Below, in pieces: positions 18,029-26,153 of a DNA stretch of 64,000 nt. The position numbers and the translations under genes were made by a program. Origin of the DNA: CAJBVG01 sp943372995. GTDB lineage: Bacteria; Bacteroidota; Bacteroidia; Sphingobacteriales; Sphingobacteriaceae. The stretch is from the NCBI GenBank assembly GCA_943372995.1, contig CALSAQ010000004.1:124001-188000 (forward strand), given 5' to 3'. The number at the start of each line of letters is the position of its first letter. Position 1 is the first letter of the stretch. Below the pieces are notes generated by a model that made no database searches, was not told the DNA's origin, and saw only the letters and a list, made by a program, of their open reading frames with translations.

Positions 18029-18130
18029 ATGGAAACAATACAAACTTTTGTACTAGTAACCCTGCTTGCAGGCCTTATCGCATTCTATTTTAGCCCTTAC
18101 GATGTTAAAGTTGGTGAAGAGGAGGAGTAA
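18029..18130 (+). CDS. Small single-span membrane protein (33 aa)
   Basis: The frame encodes a 33-residue peptide: METIQTF, a strongly hydrophobic stretch VLVTLLAGLIAFYF, then SPYDVKVGEEEE with an acidic tail. The layout (short N-terminus, one membrane helix, charged tail) is that of known bacterial small membrane subunits and regulators. I cannot assign a family. It lies in the 261-base interval between the DinB gene and the LpxH-like gene and would otherwise leave that gap empty. No strong ribosome site is seen, which is normal here. It could be a chance frame. Confidence 0.4.
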   Translation: METIQTFVLVTLLAGLIAFYFSPYDVKVGEEEE

Positions 18131-18193
18131 TAGCTTTATTATTTCTTAACATTAGGATTACATTAGAATTGCATTTTTGCAGAAACGAAGAAT

Positions 18194-19039
18194 ATGACCA
18201 AAAGAAAGGTCGATGTTGTAGTAATTTCTGATATTCATTTAGGCACATACGGCTGCCACGCAAAAGAATTGCTCCTGTACCTCAAAAGCATTCAACCTGG
18301 AATATTAATATTAAATGGCGACATTATTGATATGTGGCAATTTAGTAAACGCTATTTCCCCGAATCTCACATGAAAGTAATCCGTAGAATATTGAAGTAT
18401 GTAAGTAACAACGTACCCGTATACTATTTAACAGGTAATCACGATGAGATGCTTAGGAAGTTTGTCGACTTTGAATTAGGTTCCTTGAAAATTGATAACA
18501 AGCTTTTACTAGACTTAGACGGCAAAAAAACTTGGATTTTTCATGGAGATGTATTTGATGTTACCATGCAGTATTCTAAATTTTTAGCAAAATTAGGAGC
18601 AATTGGATATGATACCTTAATCCTTCTAAATACTTTTATCAATTTTATTTTAACAAGGTTGGGGAAAGAGAAAATGAGCTTATCAAAAAAAGTAAAGCAA
18701 TCTGTAAAAAATGCAGTAAAGTTTATTAATGATTTTGAGGAAACTGCAGGGAGTATTGCTATTGATAAAGGTTACGATTATGTTGTATGTGGACATATTC
18801 ACCATGCGGAGATTAAGGAAATTAAAAATGATAAGGGTTCTGTTTTATATCTAAATTCTGGAGATTGGGTGGAGAGTTTAACTAGTTTAGAATATCACCA
18901 AGGGAAATGGAGTATACATCAATTTGAAGCACAACAGTACCCAAATGTAATTGATGAAGAAGAAAATGCCGAAGAGTCGTTAGACTTACATCAAAGGATG
19001 GATATCGGTAAATTGTATAAGTCCCTGATAGAAAAGTAG
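18194..19039 (+). CDS. LpxH-like UDP-2,3-diacylglucosamine diphosphatase/metallophosphoesterase
   Basis: A 281-residue calcineurin-like phosphoesterase with the full dimetal set: DIHLGTYGC, NGDIIDMWQF, GNHDEMLRKF, FHGDVFDVTM and CGHIHHAEI. The architecture fits the LpxH group, which hydrolyses UDP-2,3-diacylglucosamine to lipid X in lipid A synthesis. The C-terminal part (residues 125-175) carries a hydrophobic helical insert that would face the membrane. Closely related members are sometimes called only UDP-2,3-diacylglucosamine diphosphatase-like, so the exact substrate is not certain. It lies 43 bases before a glycosyltransferase; I recall this pair in other Bacteroidota. Confidence 0.82.
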   Translation: MTKRKVDVVVISDIHLGTYGCHAKELLLYLKSIQPGILILNGDIIDMWQFSKRYFPESHMKVIRRILKYVSNNVPVYYLTGNHDEMLRKFVDFELGSLKIDNKLLLDLDGKKTWIFHGDVFDVTMQYSKFLAKLGAIGYDTLILLNTFINFILTRLGKEKMSLSKKVKQSVKNAVKFINDFEETAGSIAIDKGYDYVVCGHIHHAEIKEIKNDKGSVLYLNSGDWVESLTSLEYHQGKWSIHQFEAQQYPNVIDEEENAEESLDLHQRMDIGKLYKSLIEK

Positions 19040-19082
19040 CCTTTTCGTCATTTCAAGCATTATTTGTATTTTCGGTATCACT

Positions 19083-20066
19083 ATGAAAATTCTATATGCT
19101 ATTCAGGGTACAGGTAACGGACATATTAGTCGTGCAAGAGATTTTATTCCTGCTTTGCAAAAAAAAGCCGATATAGATATACTCATCAGTGGAATTCAAT
19201 TTGATGTTAGTCTTCCACAAGAGATAAAATATAAGTTTAAAGGAGCTAGTTTTATTTTTGGAAAGCATGGTGGTGTAGATTATTTAGAAACACTTAAGCA
19301 TTTAAGTCCCTTAAAATTTATCAACGACATTAGGAAGTTAGATCTACGCCCGTATGATTTTATTCTAAACGATTTTGAGCCAGTTAGTGCATGGGCGGGG
19401 AAATTCAAAAAGAAACAAGTTATCGCATTAAGTCACCAATCGGCGTTTTTATCCCCACATACTCCACGACCTGATTTTAAAGATTCATTTGCAGAAGGAT
19501 TGTTTAGGAAGTATGCACCAAGTAATAAGCAAATAGCATTTCATTTTGAAGAGTACGACAATTTTATAAACACTCCAATCATAAGAAGAGATATTAGAGA
19601 TTTAGTGTCCACAAACAATGGCCATTATACAGTTTATTTACCAGCTTATCATGATAAGTTACTGTTGAAGTTATTGTCGAGTATTCAACACGTGAATTGG
19701 CAGATTTTTTCTAAGAGGGAGAAAGAAGCATATACTATTGGCAATGTTAGTGTTTTGCCAATTGATAATGATAAGTATAATAAGAGTGTAGCAAGTTCTA
19801 CAGGATTGCTTACAGGTGGAGGGTTTGAAGCACCTGCCGAAGCATTATTTTTAGGTAAAAAGGTATTAGTTGTTCCGATGAATGGGCAATATGAACAGGC
19901 TTGCAATGCTGAGGCATTAAGAAGAATGGGAGTACCTGTTCTAAAAACTATAGATGAGCAAAGTATAGGATTTATTAAAGAATGGACAGAGAATAATAAT
20001 GTAGTGAAGGTGAATTTTCCTGATAATCTAGACTCAGTAATTGAAAAGCTCTGGAAAATAATTTAA
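19083..20066 (+). CDS. Glycosyltransferase, GT28/MurG-like GT-B fold
   Basis: A 327-residue protein beginning MKILYAIQGTGNGHISRARD, the G-x-G-H-x-x-R loop of GT28-type enzymes. The C-terminal half has TGLLTGGGFEAPAEALFLGK, then VLVVPMNGQYEQACNAEAL, which matches the nucleotide-sugar site of MurG/diacylglycerol glycosyltransferases. Pairing with the LpxH-like gene suggests a role in envelope glycolipid synthesis, but donor and acceptor are unknown. Its stop codon overlaps by four bases (20063-20066) with the end of the convergent membrane protein gene, with no hairpin between them. Confidence 0.8.
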   Translation: MKILYAIQGTGNGHISRARDFIPALQKKADIDILISGIQFDVSLPQEIKYKFKGASFIFGKHGGVDYLETLKHLSPLKFINDIRKLDLRPYDFILNDFEPVSAWAGKFKKKQVIALSHQSAFLSPHTPRPDFKDSFAEGLFRKYAPSNKQIAFHFEEYDNFINTPIIRRDIRDLVSTNNGHYTVYLPAYHDKLLLKLLSSIQHVNWQIFSKREKEAYTIGNVSVLPIDNDKYNKSVASSTGLLTGGGFEAPAEALFLGKKVLVVPMNGQYEQACNAEALRRMGVPVLKTIDEQSIGFIKEWTENNNVVKVNFPDNLDSVIEKLWKII

Positions 20067-21046
20067 TAATACTGAAAGAATAAAACAGAGAATATTAATA
20101 ACAATAATAATCCTTCCGAAATCCACTGCCTTTTAGCAACCAAAAAGTAATAAGATAAAAATACAGTAATAGGTGCAGCTAATAATATAAAGTGATTAAT
20201 ACTGAAGCTTGGTTTTATATAAAATGATCCTGCAGTAATAATTATGGAGAACATTAACAATTGTTGAGCTTTTCTTACTTGTACTACATTTTTATAAAAG
20301 TTTTCGCGTAACCTATTGAATGCAACTATTAGTATAAGTAACATCGGTACTAAAGGCAAGTAATCGCTATTTTTTGGAAAAATATTAATCTGCCAAAAGT
20401 TTTTTAGTGGTTGCCATATAATGATAAAGTCGTCCCAGCGATCGAACCAAAAGTAATAGAAAGCTACAAAAAGATATGGTGTAATGGCACCAATAATACT
20501 TGAAGCCCATTCTCTCCAATTAAAAGGTCTGAAAATTAATAGCGCAATCCATACTAATATAATCCATGCTATAGATGGGAAATAGAATAAAGATGCCAGA
20601 GAAACAATAACCCCTAAGTCAAAAGCAATCATAGTTGCTTGCCCTGTTTTATAGAGCTTAAACAATCGAATGAATATCCAGAGTTGTAAAAAAATAATTA
20701 GGATTGCAGCATCCATTGTAAAAAAAGTTGGAAATATTCCAGTTATAATTACAAATAGAAGCGAAGGAAGATGTGTGTTTTTAAATATTAAACTAAAATC
20801 GTTTACAATCTTGTTTAACCATAAACCCGCTGCAAAGTATAAAAGAGTTGTAAATAATACATTGAAAACTTTGTGCTCCCAAAGTATAGCATATTTGCCA
20901 AAAAGAAATGTGCTAAATGGTTCGTTATAATTAAATACAGGAATTGGAGTTTGGTCGAGTAAATAGGGTAGACGTATTCCTATTGCAAGAAACAATAAAA
21001 TAATAAGGTTGAAGGGCTCTTGTGTTTTAAATAATCTTACAAGCAT
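20063..21046 (-). CDS. DUF6427-like multi-spanning membrane protein
   Basis: A 327-residue integral membrane protein with about nine or ten hydrophobic segments. It starts MLVRLFKTQEPFNLIILLFL and ends in a very hydrophobic tail (GLLLLLIFSVLFFQYY). The overall look fits the flavobacterial DUF6427 family, which is often found near upp and the GT28 gene; I recall this synteny but could not search. No catalytic motif is visible. It lies only 2 bases after the secreted protein gene 21049-22527, so they are likely co-transcribed. Confidence 0.6.
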   Translation of the reverse strand: MLVRLFKTQEPFNLIILLFLAIGIRLPYLLDQTPIPVFNYNEPFSTFLFGKYAILWEHKVFNVLFTTLLYFAAGLWLNKIVNDFSLIFKNTHLPSLLFVIITGIFPTFFTMDAAILIIFLQLWIFIRLFKLYKTGQATMIAFDLGVIVSLASLFYFPSIAWIILVWIALLIFRPFNWREWASSIIGAITPYLFVAFYYFWFDRWDDFIIIWQPLKNFWQINIFPKNSDYLPLVPMLLILIVAFNRLRENFYKNVVQVRKAQQLLMFSIIITAGSFYIKPSFSINHFILLAAPITVFLSYYFLVAKRQWISEGLLLLLIFSVLFFQYY

Positions 21047-21048
21047 CT

Positions 21049-22527
21049 TTAAAATGTAACTCGCATAAAGTTAGTTTTATTTTTTTGAATACAAGGAATT
21101 ACAATTTGATCGGCCGAAATTTGCTTCCCACCTCCAGGCATTATAAGCAGATTGTCGTTTTCTTTTACGATTACTTTTTCTGTAGTCTCCCCTTTATTAT
21201 TAATTGTACAACTTAAGATATCTGTAGACTTCCTAATGAATTTATTATAAATTAAATGAACCTTGTCTACATCTAAACTAAGAATGTACGAAGAGTAAAA
21301 TGCTGCGTCATCTTCTGATACCTGATTTTTTCTAACTATAGATTCCCAATGTATTTTGCCATTAGGATTGATAGAAAAGAGCAAGATATTATCATAATGG
21401 TAAGTGTATGATGTTGTATATAATTGATAATAAGAGTTGTAATTTGTGGATTCTGTAATATAGTTTGATTCAGATACTAGAATAACACCCCCGTCAGTAC
21501 GGATTACAATGCGGTCTATATAATAATTAATTAACTCTGTCCCTCTATTTATTGTACGTTCGGCACTAAACTCATTAAGAAATTTAGCTTTAAAGCTTTC
21601 TGTGAAAACTTTTGGTTTCTCATTCGGCTTTTGTGGATTGATGTTAGCGTAAATAATGCCAGCAGATGAAAAACTGTTGAGCTCTGAATAAAAGCCTGCA
21701 AATACAAGCTGCTTATTGATATAGTCTATTTCCATTTTTAAATCATTAATAAAATATTTATCCAATGAAATAGAAATAGGTATTAGTTTATCGTAGTCAA
21801 ATCTCGCAATATTTAATGTGTATTTTTTATCGCGTAAAAGTTTTTTGTCTAAATCTAAAGATGTTAATATATAAAAGGAAGTATCGTTTGATAGTTTAAA
21901 GTCGTTTAAAAATAAAACCCCATCATAATATTCTGTTTTGTATTTTTTATTCCAGATGGTCTGTAGATTGGTATCTAAAACCTTTATACTAATTAATAAT
22001 TTTTCATCATTTAAATCCGTTTGCTTATACATACTGCTTAGTAATTTGCCATTCTTACTGAGCTTTATGTAAAACATTCCTCGATTCCTTTTTTTATCAA
22101 AAGTAATTTCATCTATTAAAATTGGCTTACTGTCAATCGTCCCATTTCTTATATTTATTCGTTGAGCATAAAGTTCATTTTTGTTTGTTTCTTTGTTTAC
22201 GCTTCCATAATATATATAAAGACTATCGTTTAAAAAATTGATGTCTTGTATCTCATACTCACTGTTAAGTGAATTTAAAGGGAATGTCCAAGAGGTATTT
22301 AGAGTAGAGTTGATGTATGAAATTTCTGCTTTGTTGTCTCTTAGCCTTAATTGTTCTTGTTTATTATTGAAAGGAGATTGACTTCTTAATACAAAAAAAC
22401 CCTTATCGTTCTGTCCAATAATTTTAAGGAAGGTACGTTGAAACGATTTTTCTGGTGTGGCTAATTCTATTTTTTGTCCATAACCATAATACGATATCAG
22501 AAGAAAGAAAATGAAAACTGCTCTCAT
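21049..22527 (-). CDS. Secreted protein of unknown function
   Basis: I do not recognise a family. From the ATG at 22527 the product is 492 residues with a clean signal peptide (MRAVFIFFLLISYYGYGQ). The rest is beta-rich and repetitive, with many Asn, Lys and Tyr residues, and phrases such as NNKQEQLRLRDNKAEISYIN and VILVSESNYI recur in a propeller-like rhythm. No type IX C-terminal signal is visible. The frame extends upstream to a TTG at 22554, but that codon sits in the T run of the terminator at 22551-22599, so the ATG is the better start. It is probably an envelope or periplasmic protein. Confidence 0.72.
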   Translation of the reverse strand: MRAVFIFFLLISYYGYGQKIELATPEKSFQRTFLKIIGQNDKGFFVLRSQSPFNNKQEQLRLRDNKAEISYINSTLNTSWTFPLNSLNSEYEIQDINFLNDSLYIYYGSVNKETNKNELYAQRINIRNGTIDSKPILIDEITFDKKRNRGMFYIKLSKNGKLLSSMYKQTDLNDEKLLISIKVLDTNLQTIWNKKYKTEYYDGVLFLNDFKLSNDTSFYILTSLDLDKKLLRDKKYTLNIARFDYDKLIPISISLDKYFINDLKMEIDYINKQLVFAGFYSELNSFSSAGIIYANINPQKPNEKPKVFTESFKAKFLNEFSAERTINRGTELINYYIDRIVIRTDGGVILVSESNYITESTNYNSYYQLYTTSYTYHYDNILLFSINPNGKIHWESIVRKNQVSEDDAAFYSSYILSLDVDKVHLIYNKFIRKSTDILSCTINNKGETTEKVIVKENDNLLIMPGGGKQISADQIVIPCIQKNKTNFMRVTF

Positions 22528-22550
22528 AGCACTAAGATAGAATAAATGTT

Positions 22551-22599
22551 CCAAAAAATTATGAATAACTAACGCTAGATTTTAGCATTAGTTATTCAT
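22551..22599 (-). terminator. Rho-independent terminator of the methionine operon
   Basis: On the minus strand an inverted repeat of about 17 bp (ATGAATAACTAATGCTA, loop AAAT, then its partner with one G-T pair) is followed by AATTTTTT. It begins 15 bases past the homoserine dehydrogenase stop. Confidence 0.8.
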
Positions 22600-22613
22600 A
22601 AACAGGATATTAT

Positions 22614-23789
22614 TTATAGTTGTATAATATTGAGCTTACTTGAGCTAATCCAGTCGGCCTTTTTTAAGTCCTCTAAATGAATTTCTCCAATGATGTATGA
22701 ATACTCTTCAGACTTATGCTCTTCTAATATGTTAATGAATGCCTTTCTATTAAAGGAGTAATCGTTTAAGTGCCTAACATAAAGCTTTAGAATTGTGCTT
22801 TCGTCTAAACTTAAGTTGTCGTTCTGTAGTGTTTTTCTATATTCATACTGATAATTATATCTTAATGCAGCAATATCTGATAACACAGCAGAACCTGTTG
22901 GGTTGCTACCAGCCCCTTTCCCAATAAAGACCTGACTTTCTGAAAAGGCACTTTCGAGAATTACTCCATTATACTCGTTCTGTACATTAAATAATTTGTG
23001 TTCTTTACTAATAAATTGTGGTATACAATAGGCCGATATTTTGTTTCCATGCTTGAAACATTTTGCAACTAGTTTTATTCGGTAATTGTTTTTCTTCGCA
23101 AATGAAATATCAAAATCATTCAATCTGCTTATTCCAAAATTGAATACATCTGTTGGTTCAACAAATACCCCAAAAGAATGCAAGAGTATGATACATAGCT
23201 TGAATTTCGAGTCAAACCCATCAATATCTGAACTTGGGTCGCTTTCAGCAAAACCTAGTTCTTGTGCCTTTTTTAAGGCGTAATCGAATGATTGATTCTC
23301 GTCGAAAATTTTCGACAAAATATAATTGCTGGTACCATTAAAAATACCCTCAACTCCTTTCAATAAATCATTGTCGTAGTACTCCTCGAGATTCCTGATA
23401 ATTGGAATACTAGCGCAACAGGAGCCCTCATATAAAAATGAATTAGACTTGTTTTTTTGTAATGCAATTAATTCTTCGAGATTTTCGGCAATCATTTTTT
23501 TATTCGCAGAAACTACTGATTTGCCTTTCAATAACGCTTCTCTTGTAATATCAAAGGCTGCTTCCGAATTATTAATTAACTCTACAATAATGTCAATTTC
23601 AGGATCATCTAATAAAACCGATTTATCGTCGGTAAAGTATGTAGAGTCTATACTTCTCTTTTTTGAGATATCTTGTATGCATATTTTTTTAATGTTTGCT
23701 TTAATTCCCTTGGTCTCGTGTAGTACGTGATAGAGACCTTGCCCCACACATCCAAATCCAAATACTCCTAATGTTAGTTCTTTCTTCAT
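22614..23789 (-). CDS. Homoserine dehydrogenase
   Basis: A 391-residue NAD(P)-dependent enzyme reducing aspartate semialdehyde to homoserine, the branch point to methionine and threonine. The Rossmann motif is LGVFGFGCVGQGLYHVL. The catalytic domain carries IFNGTSNYILSKIFDENQSF and ELGFAESDPSSDIDGFDSKF, both hallmark homoserine dehydrogenase segments with the Asp/Lys catalytic residues. About 60 residues at the C-terminus may be a reduced regulatory region; a full ACT domain is not obvious. It is the second gene of the riboswitch-controlled operon, 18 bases after the PLP enzyme, so it is dedicated to methionine supply. Confidence 0.93.
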   Translation of the reverse strand: MKKELTLGVFGFGCVGQGLYHVLHETKGIKANIKKICIQDISKKRSIDSTYFTDDKSVLLDDPEIDIIVELINNSEAAFDITREALLKGKSVVSANKKMIAENLEELIALQKNKSNSFLYEGSCCASIPIIRNLEEYYDNDLLKGVEGIFNGTSNYILSKIFDENQSFDYALKKAQELGFAESDPSSDIDGFDSKFKLCIILLHSFGVFVEPTDVFNFGISRLNDFDISFAKKNNYRIKLVAKCFKHGNKISAYCIPQFISKEHKLFNVQNEYNGVILESAFSESQVFIGKGAGSNPTGSAVLSDIAALRYNYQYEYRKTLQNDNLSLDESTILKLYVRHLNDYSFNRKAFINILEEHKSEEYSYIIGEIHLEDLKKADWISSSKLNIIQL

Positions 23790-23807
23790 TGTTTCTTTTC
23801 TAATAAA

Positions 23808-25007
23808 TTAATTACTCTCTGTAAATGAAATGGAGTTATGCGTAATGCTCAGTATGGCACTATTAATATCTTCTATTAAATCTTCTACGTTTTCTATTCC
23901 TACTGATAATCGAACTAATGAATCGCTAATGCCAGATGCTAAACGTTTTTCTCTAGGGATTGATTTATGAGTCATTTCACATGGCAAGCAGGCCAAGCTT
24001 TTTACACCGCCTAAACTTTCGGCGAGTTTAAAATATTTTAAAGTTTTAAGGAGTTGTATGGAATCTTCTTTAGAATCGTTTACTAAACTGAAGCTTAACA
24101 CGCCCCCAAAATATTTTTGTTGTTTTTTTGCTATTTCATAATTGCGGTGACTTTCCAATCCTGGATAATATACACGATCAACTGCTGGATGATTTGCTAA
24201 AAAGAAAGCAACTTTGAGTGCATTCTCAGAGTGTTTAACATACCTGAGTTCCAATGTTTCAATACCTCTAATGAGCAGCCACGAATCGAATGGGCCAAGA
24301 ATTCCACCAGAAGAGTTTTGTATAAATTTAATTTTTTCAGCAAGCTCACTAGTGTTTACTACCACTAAACCAGCAATCAAATCAGAGTGGCCACCTAAAT
24401 ATTTGGTGCCACTATGAATAATAATATCAGCACCAAGTGTTATTGGAGTTTGTGATGCAGGAGAGGCAAATGTATTATCTACAACGAGTAAACAATTGCT
24501 AGCTTTTGCAATTTTTGAAATTGCTTCAATGTCGGCAATTTTTAATGTTGGATTTGTAGGGCTTTCTAACCAAATGAATCTAGTGTTCTTGTTTATGGCA
24601 TTTAATACATTTGTTGCATCACAAGCATCTACATAGTTTACCTTAATTCCGAATTTTTCATAAACGTGTGTGAAAATCCTGAATGCACCTCCATAGATAT
24701 CATCAACTGCAACAATTTCGTCGCCTACTTTTAATAATTTAAGTACGGCATCAATTGCTGCAAGTCCACTTGCAAAAGCAAAGCCAGCATTACCGTGTTC
24801 AAGTTTGGCAATTAAATCTTCTAGTACCTTTCTTGTAGGATTGTTACTTCTCGCATAATCGAAGCCTTTGTGTACTCCAGGTTCTATCTGTTCAAAGGTT
24901 GAGGTTTGATAAATTGGAGTGGAAATAGATCCAGTTAAAGGATCTACAGGGATAGCGTTTAAAATTTCTGTTGTGTTTAACATTTTTTTTTGATTAAGGG
25001 TTTGCAT
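23808..25007 (-). CDS. Trans-sulfuration PLP enzyme (cystathionine gamma-synthase/O-acylhomoserine sulfhydrylase family)
   Basis: A 399-residue Cys/Met-metabolism PLP enzyme. Key features are YARSNNPTRKVLEDLIAKLE, ASGLAAIDAVLKLL, the PLP aspartate in VVDNTFASP and the Schiff-base lysine K202 in HSGTKYLGGHSD. The C-terminal SLGGVKSLACLPCEMTHKSI fits gamma-synthases/lyases of this fold. Sequence alone does not separate cystathionine gamma-synthase from O-acetylhomoserine sulfhydrylase or a lyase. The SAM-I riboswitch upstream and homoserine dehydrogenase downstream make a methionine biosynthetic role likely. Two in-frame ATGs (25007 and 24983) both follow A-rich runs, so the exact start is open. 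Confidence 0.88.
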   Translation of the reverse strand: MQTLNQKKMLNTTEILNAIPVDPLTGSISTPIYQTSTFEQIEPGVHKGFDYARSNNPTRKVLEDLIAKLEHGNAGFAFASGLAAIDAVLKLLKVGDEIVAVDDIYGGAFRIFTHVYEKFGIKVNYVDACDATNVLNAINKNTRFIWLESPTNPTLKIADIEAISKIAKASNCLLVVDNTFASPASQTPITLGADIIIHSGTKYLGGHSDLIAGLVVVNTSELAEKIKFIQNSSGGILGPFDSWLLIRGIETLELRYVKHSENALKVAFFLANHPAVDRVYYPGLESHRNYEIAKKQQKYFGGVLSFSLVNDSKEDSIQLLKTLKYFKLAESLGGVKSLACLPCEMTHKSIPREKRLASGISDSLVRLSVGIENVEDLIEDINSAILSITHNSISFTESN

Positions 25008-25083
25008 TTTTTTTTGTTAAAAACACCTTATCTCAAAAAGCAAAAAGACAGCTAGTAAAGCTGATACCAGAAGGACTTAAATG

Positions 25084-25118
25084 AAAAAAGTCTCTTCCGA
25101 TAAACGGAAGAGACTTTT
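25084..25118 (-). terminator. Riboswitch-controlled intrinsic terminator
   Basis: On the minus strand AAAAGTCTCTTCCG, loop TTTAT, CGGAAGAGACTTTT and a T run to 25084. It is the expression platform of the SAM-I riboswitch. The segment 25099-25107 (CCGTTTATC in the RNA sense) can instead pair with the 3' P1 strand at 25147-25156. Confidence 0.92.
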
Positions 25119-25150
25119 ATATATAGGTAATATTAAAGTACAGTGTCCGT

Positions 25151-25255
25151 CTTATCTATCTCTGTTTCCAGAGTTGGATTTAGCACCTTGTACAGTGTAA
25201 ACTGTATAGGCTGCTAAGGTTTCACAGGGCCAATCCCTCCACCTTTCTTGATAAG
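25151..25255 (-). promoter_or_regulatory. SAM-I (S-box) riboswitch
   Basis: On the minus strand the RNA opens CTTATCAAGAAAGGTGGAGG and continues GATTGGCCCTGTGAAACC, AGCAGCC, CAAGGTGCTAAATCC, then a hairpin CTCTGGAAACAGAG and AGATAGATAAG. These are the SAM-I core elements: the K-turn, the GGCCC/GAAACC core, AAGGUGCUAAAUCC in J3/4-P3, and the P1 helix closed by CTTATC/GATAAG. SAM binding should stabilise P1 and allow the terminator at 25084-25118 to form, switching off the downstream methionine genes. The interval 25008-25083 after the terminator holds only a small CAGCT/AGCTG hairpin and the ribosome-binding region. Confidence 0.95.
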
Positions 25256-25276
25256 TATGTTATAAAGAACGAGCCG

Positions 25277-25307
25277 CAAATATAGAAGCATTTCTGGTAA
25301 GTGCAAA
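25277..25307 (-). promoter_or_regulatory. Promoter of the SAM-I riboswitch/methionine operon
   Basis: On the minus strand TTTG (25304-25307), 19 bases, TATATTTG (25277-25284), matching TTTG-N19-TAnnTTTG exactly. The transcript would start about 15 bases before the riboswitch P1 helix, which is the expected arrangement. Confidence 0.75.
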
Positions 25308-25323
25308 ATTTTTTCAACTTACT

Positions 25324-25358
25324 TTTGCCTCTGTACTTGCAAATTAGTCTTATATTTG
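25324..25358 (+). promoter_or_regulatory. Promoter of purQ
   Basis: TTTG (25324-25327), 23 bases, TATATTTG (25351-25358), about 30 bases before the purQ ATG. The spacer is at the long end of the usual range. It is back-to-back with the methionine operon promoter, so the 380-base interval 25008-25387 is fully used by control elements. Confidence 0.6.
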
Positions 25359-25387
25359 CCACATCAAACAATCATACATAGAATAGA

Positions 25388-26083
25388 ATGAACAAATTTG
25401 GAGTAGTCGTTTTCCCAGGCTCAAACTGCGATCAAGACATGGTTTATGTGCTTGAAACTATTATGCAACAAAAAGTGGTAAAATTGTGGCATAAGGATCA
25501 CGACTTACAAGGTTGTGATTTTATCGTATTACCAGGTGGGTTCTCTTATGGCGACTATCTTCGTTCAGGAGCAATTGCTCGTTTTTCCCCAATTATGCAA
25601 GAGGTAGTTTCTTTTGCTAATAAAGGAGGTTATGTAATGGGAGTTTGCAATGGATTTCAAATTCTTGCAGAGGCTGGTTTAGTACCAGGAGCTTTGTTGC
25701 ACAACGATTCACGCAAGTTTATTTGTAAAAATGTGTATTTGAAATCACAAACCACAAATTCATTGATTACTTCTCAAATAGACCCTAATGCCATACTAAA
25801 AATTCCTATTGCTCATGGTGAAGGAAAATACTTTGCTTCAAATGATGTAATTAAATCACTTAATGATAATGATCAGGTATTGTTCCGTTATTGCGATGAA
25901 AATGGAGTGATTAGTGCAGAAGCAAATCCAAATGGAGCAATTGAAAATATTGCTGGGGTTTGCAACAAAGAAAGAAATGTGTTTGGAATGATGCCACACC
26001 CAGAACGTGCTGCAGATGCAGAGTTGTCGAATATGGATGGGAAAGTGTTATTTGAATCAATTCTTAGTTTAGTAAATCACTAA
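25388..26083 (+). CDS. purQ: Phosphoribosylformylglycinamidine synthase subunit I (glutaminase)
   Basis: A 231-residue class I glutamine amidotransferase that feeds ammonia to PurL in the fourth step of purine synthesis. The fold starts KFGVVVFPGSNCDQDMVYVL, with VLPGGFSYGDYLRSGAIAR (the PurQ signature), the nucleophile Cys in VMGVCNGFQILAEAGL, and the catalytic His/Glu in MMPHPERAAD. Length is normal for the small, separate PurQ. No purL or purS lies next to it in the window. It is preceded by its own promoter and followed by a short AT-rich inverted repeat. Confidence 0.95.
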   Translation: MNKFGVVVFPGSNCDQDMVYVLETIMQQKVVKLWHKDHDLQGCDFIVLPGGFSYGDYLRSGAIARFSPIMQEVVSFANKGGYVMGVCNGFQILAEAGLVPGALLHNDSRKFICKNVYLKSQTTNSLITSQIDPNAILKIPIAHGEGKYFASNDVIKSLNDNDQVLFRYCDENGVISAEANPNGAIENIAGVCNKERNVFGMMPHPERAADAELSNMDGKVLFESILSLVNH

Positions 26084-26106
26084 TAATTTTTTATTGTAGA
26101 TTCTAA

Positions 26107-26145
26107 ATTCTAAATTGTTACTTATGATAATCGGAAATTTAGAAT
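26107..26145. repeat. AT-rich inverted repeat between purQ and coaX
   Basis: ATTCTAAATT (26107-26116) and its reverse complement AATTTAGAAT (26136-26145) flank a 19-base loop. It has no T tract and a weak stem, so it might be a poor terminator or simply AT-rich spacer. Confidence 0.3.
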
Positions 26146-26153
26146 AATTAGAA

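Noticed and set aside
20060..20070. Terminator between the convergent GT28-like and DUF6427-like genes
   Set aside because: The stops overlap by four bases and no inverted repeat is present there, unlike the 12.25-kb junction.
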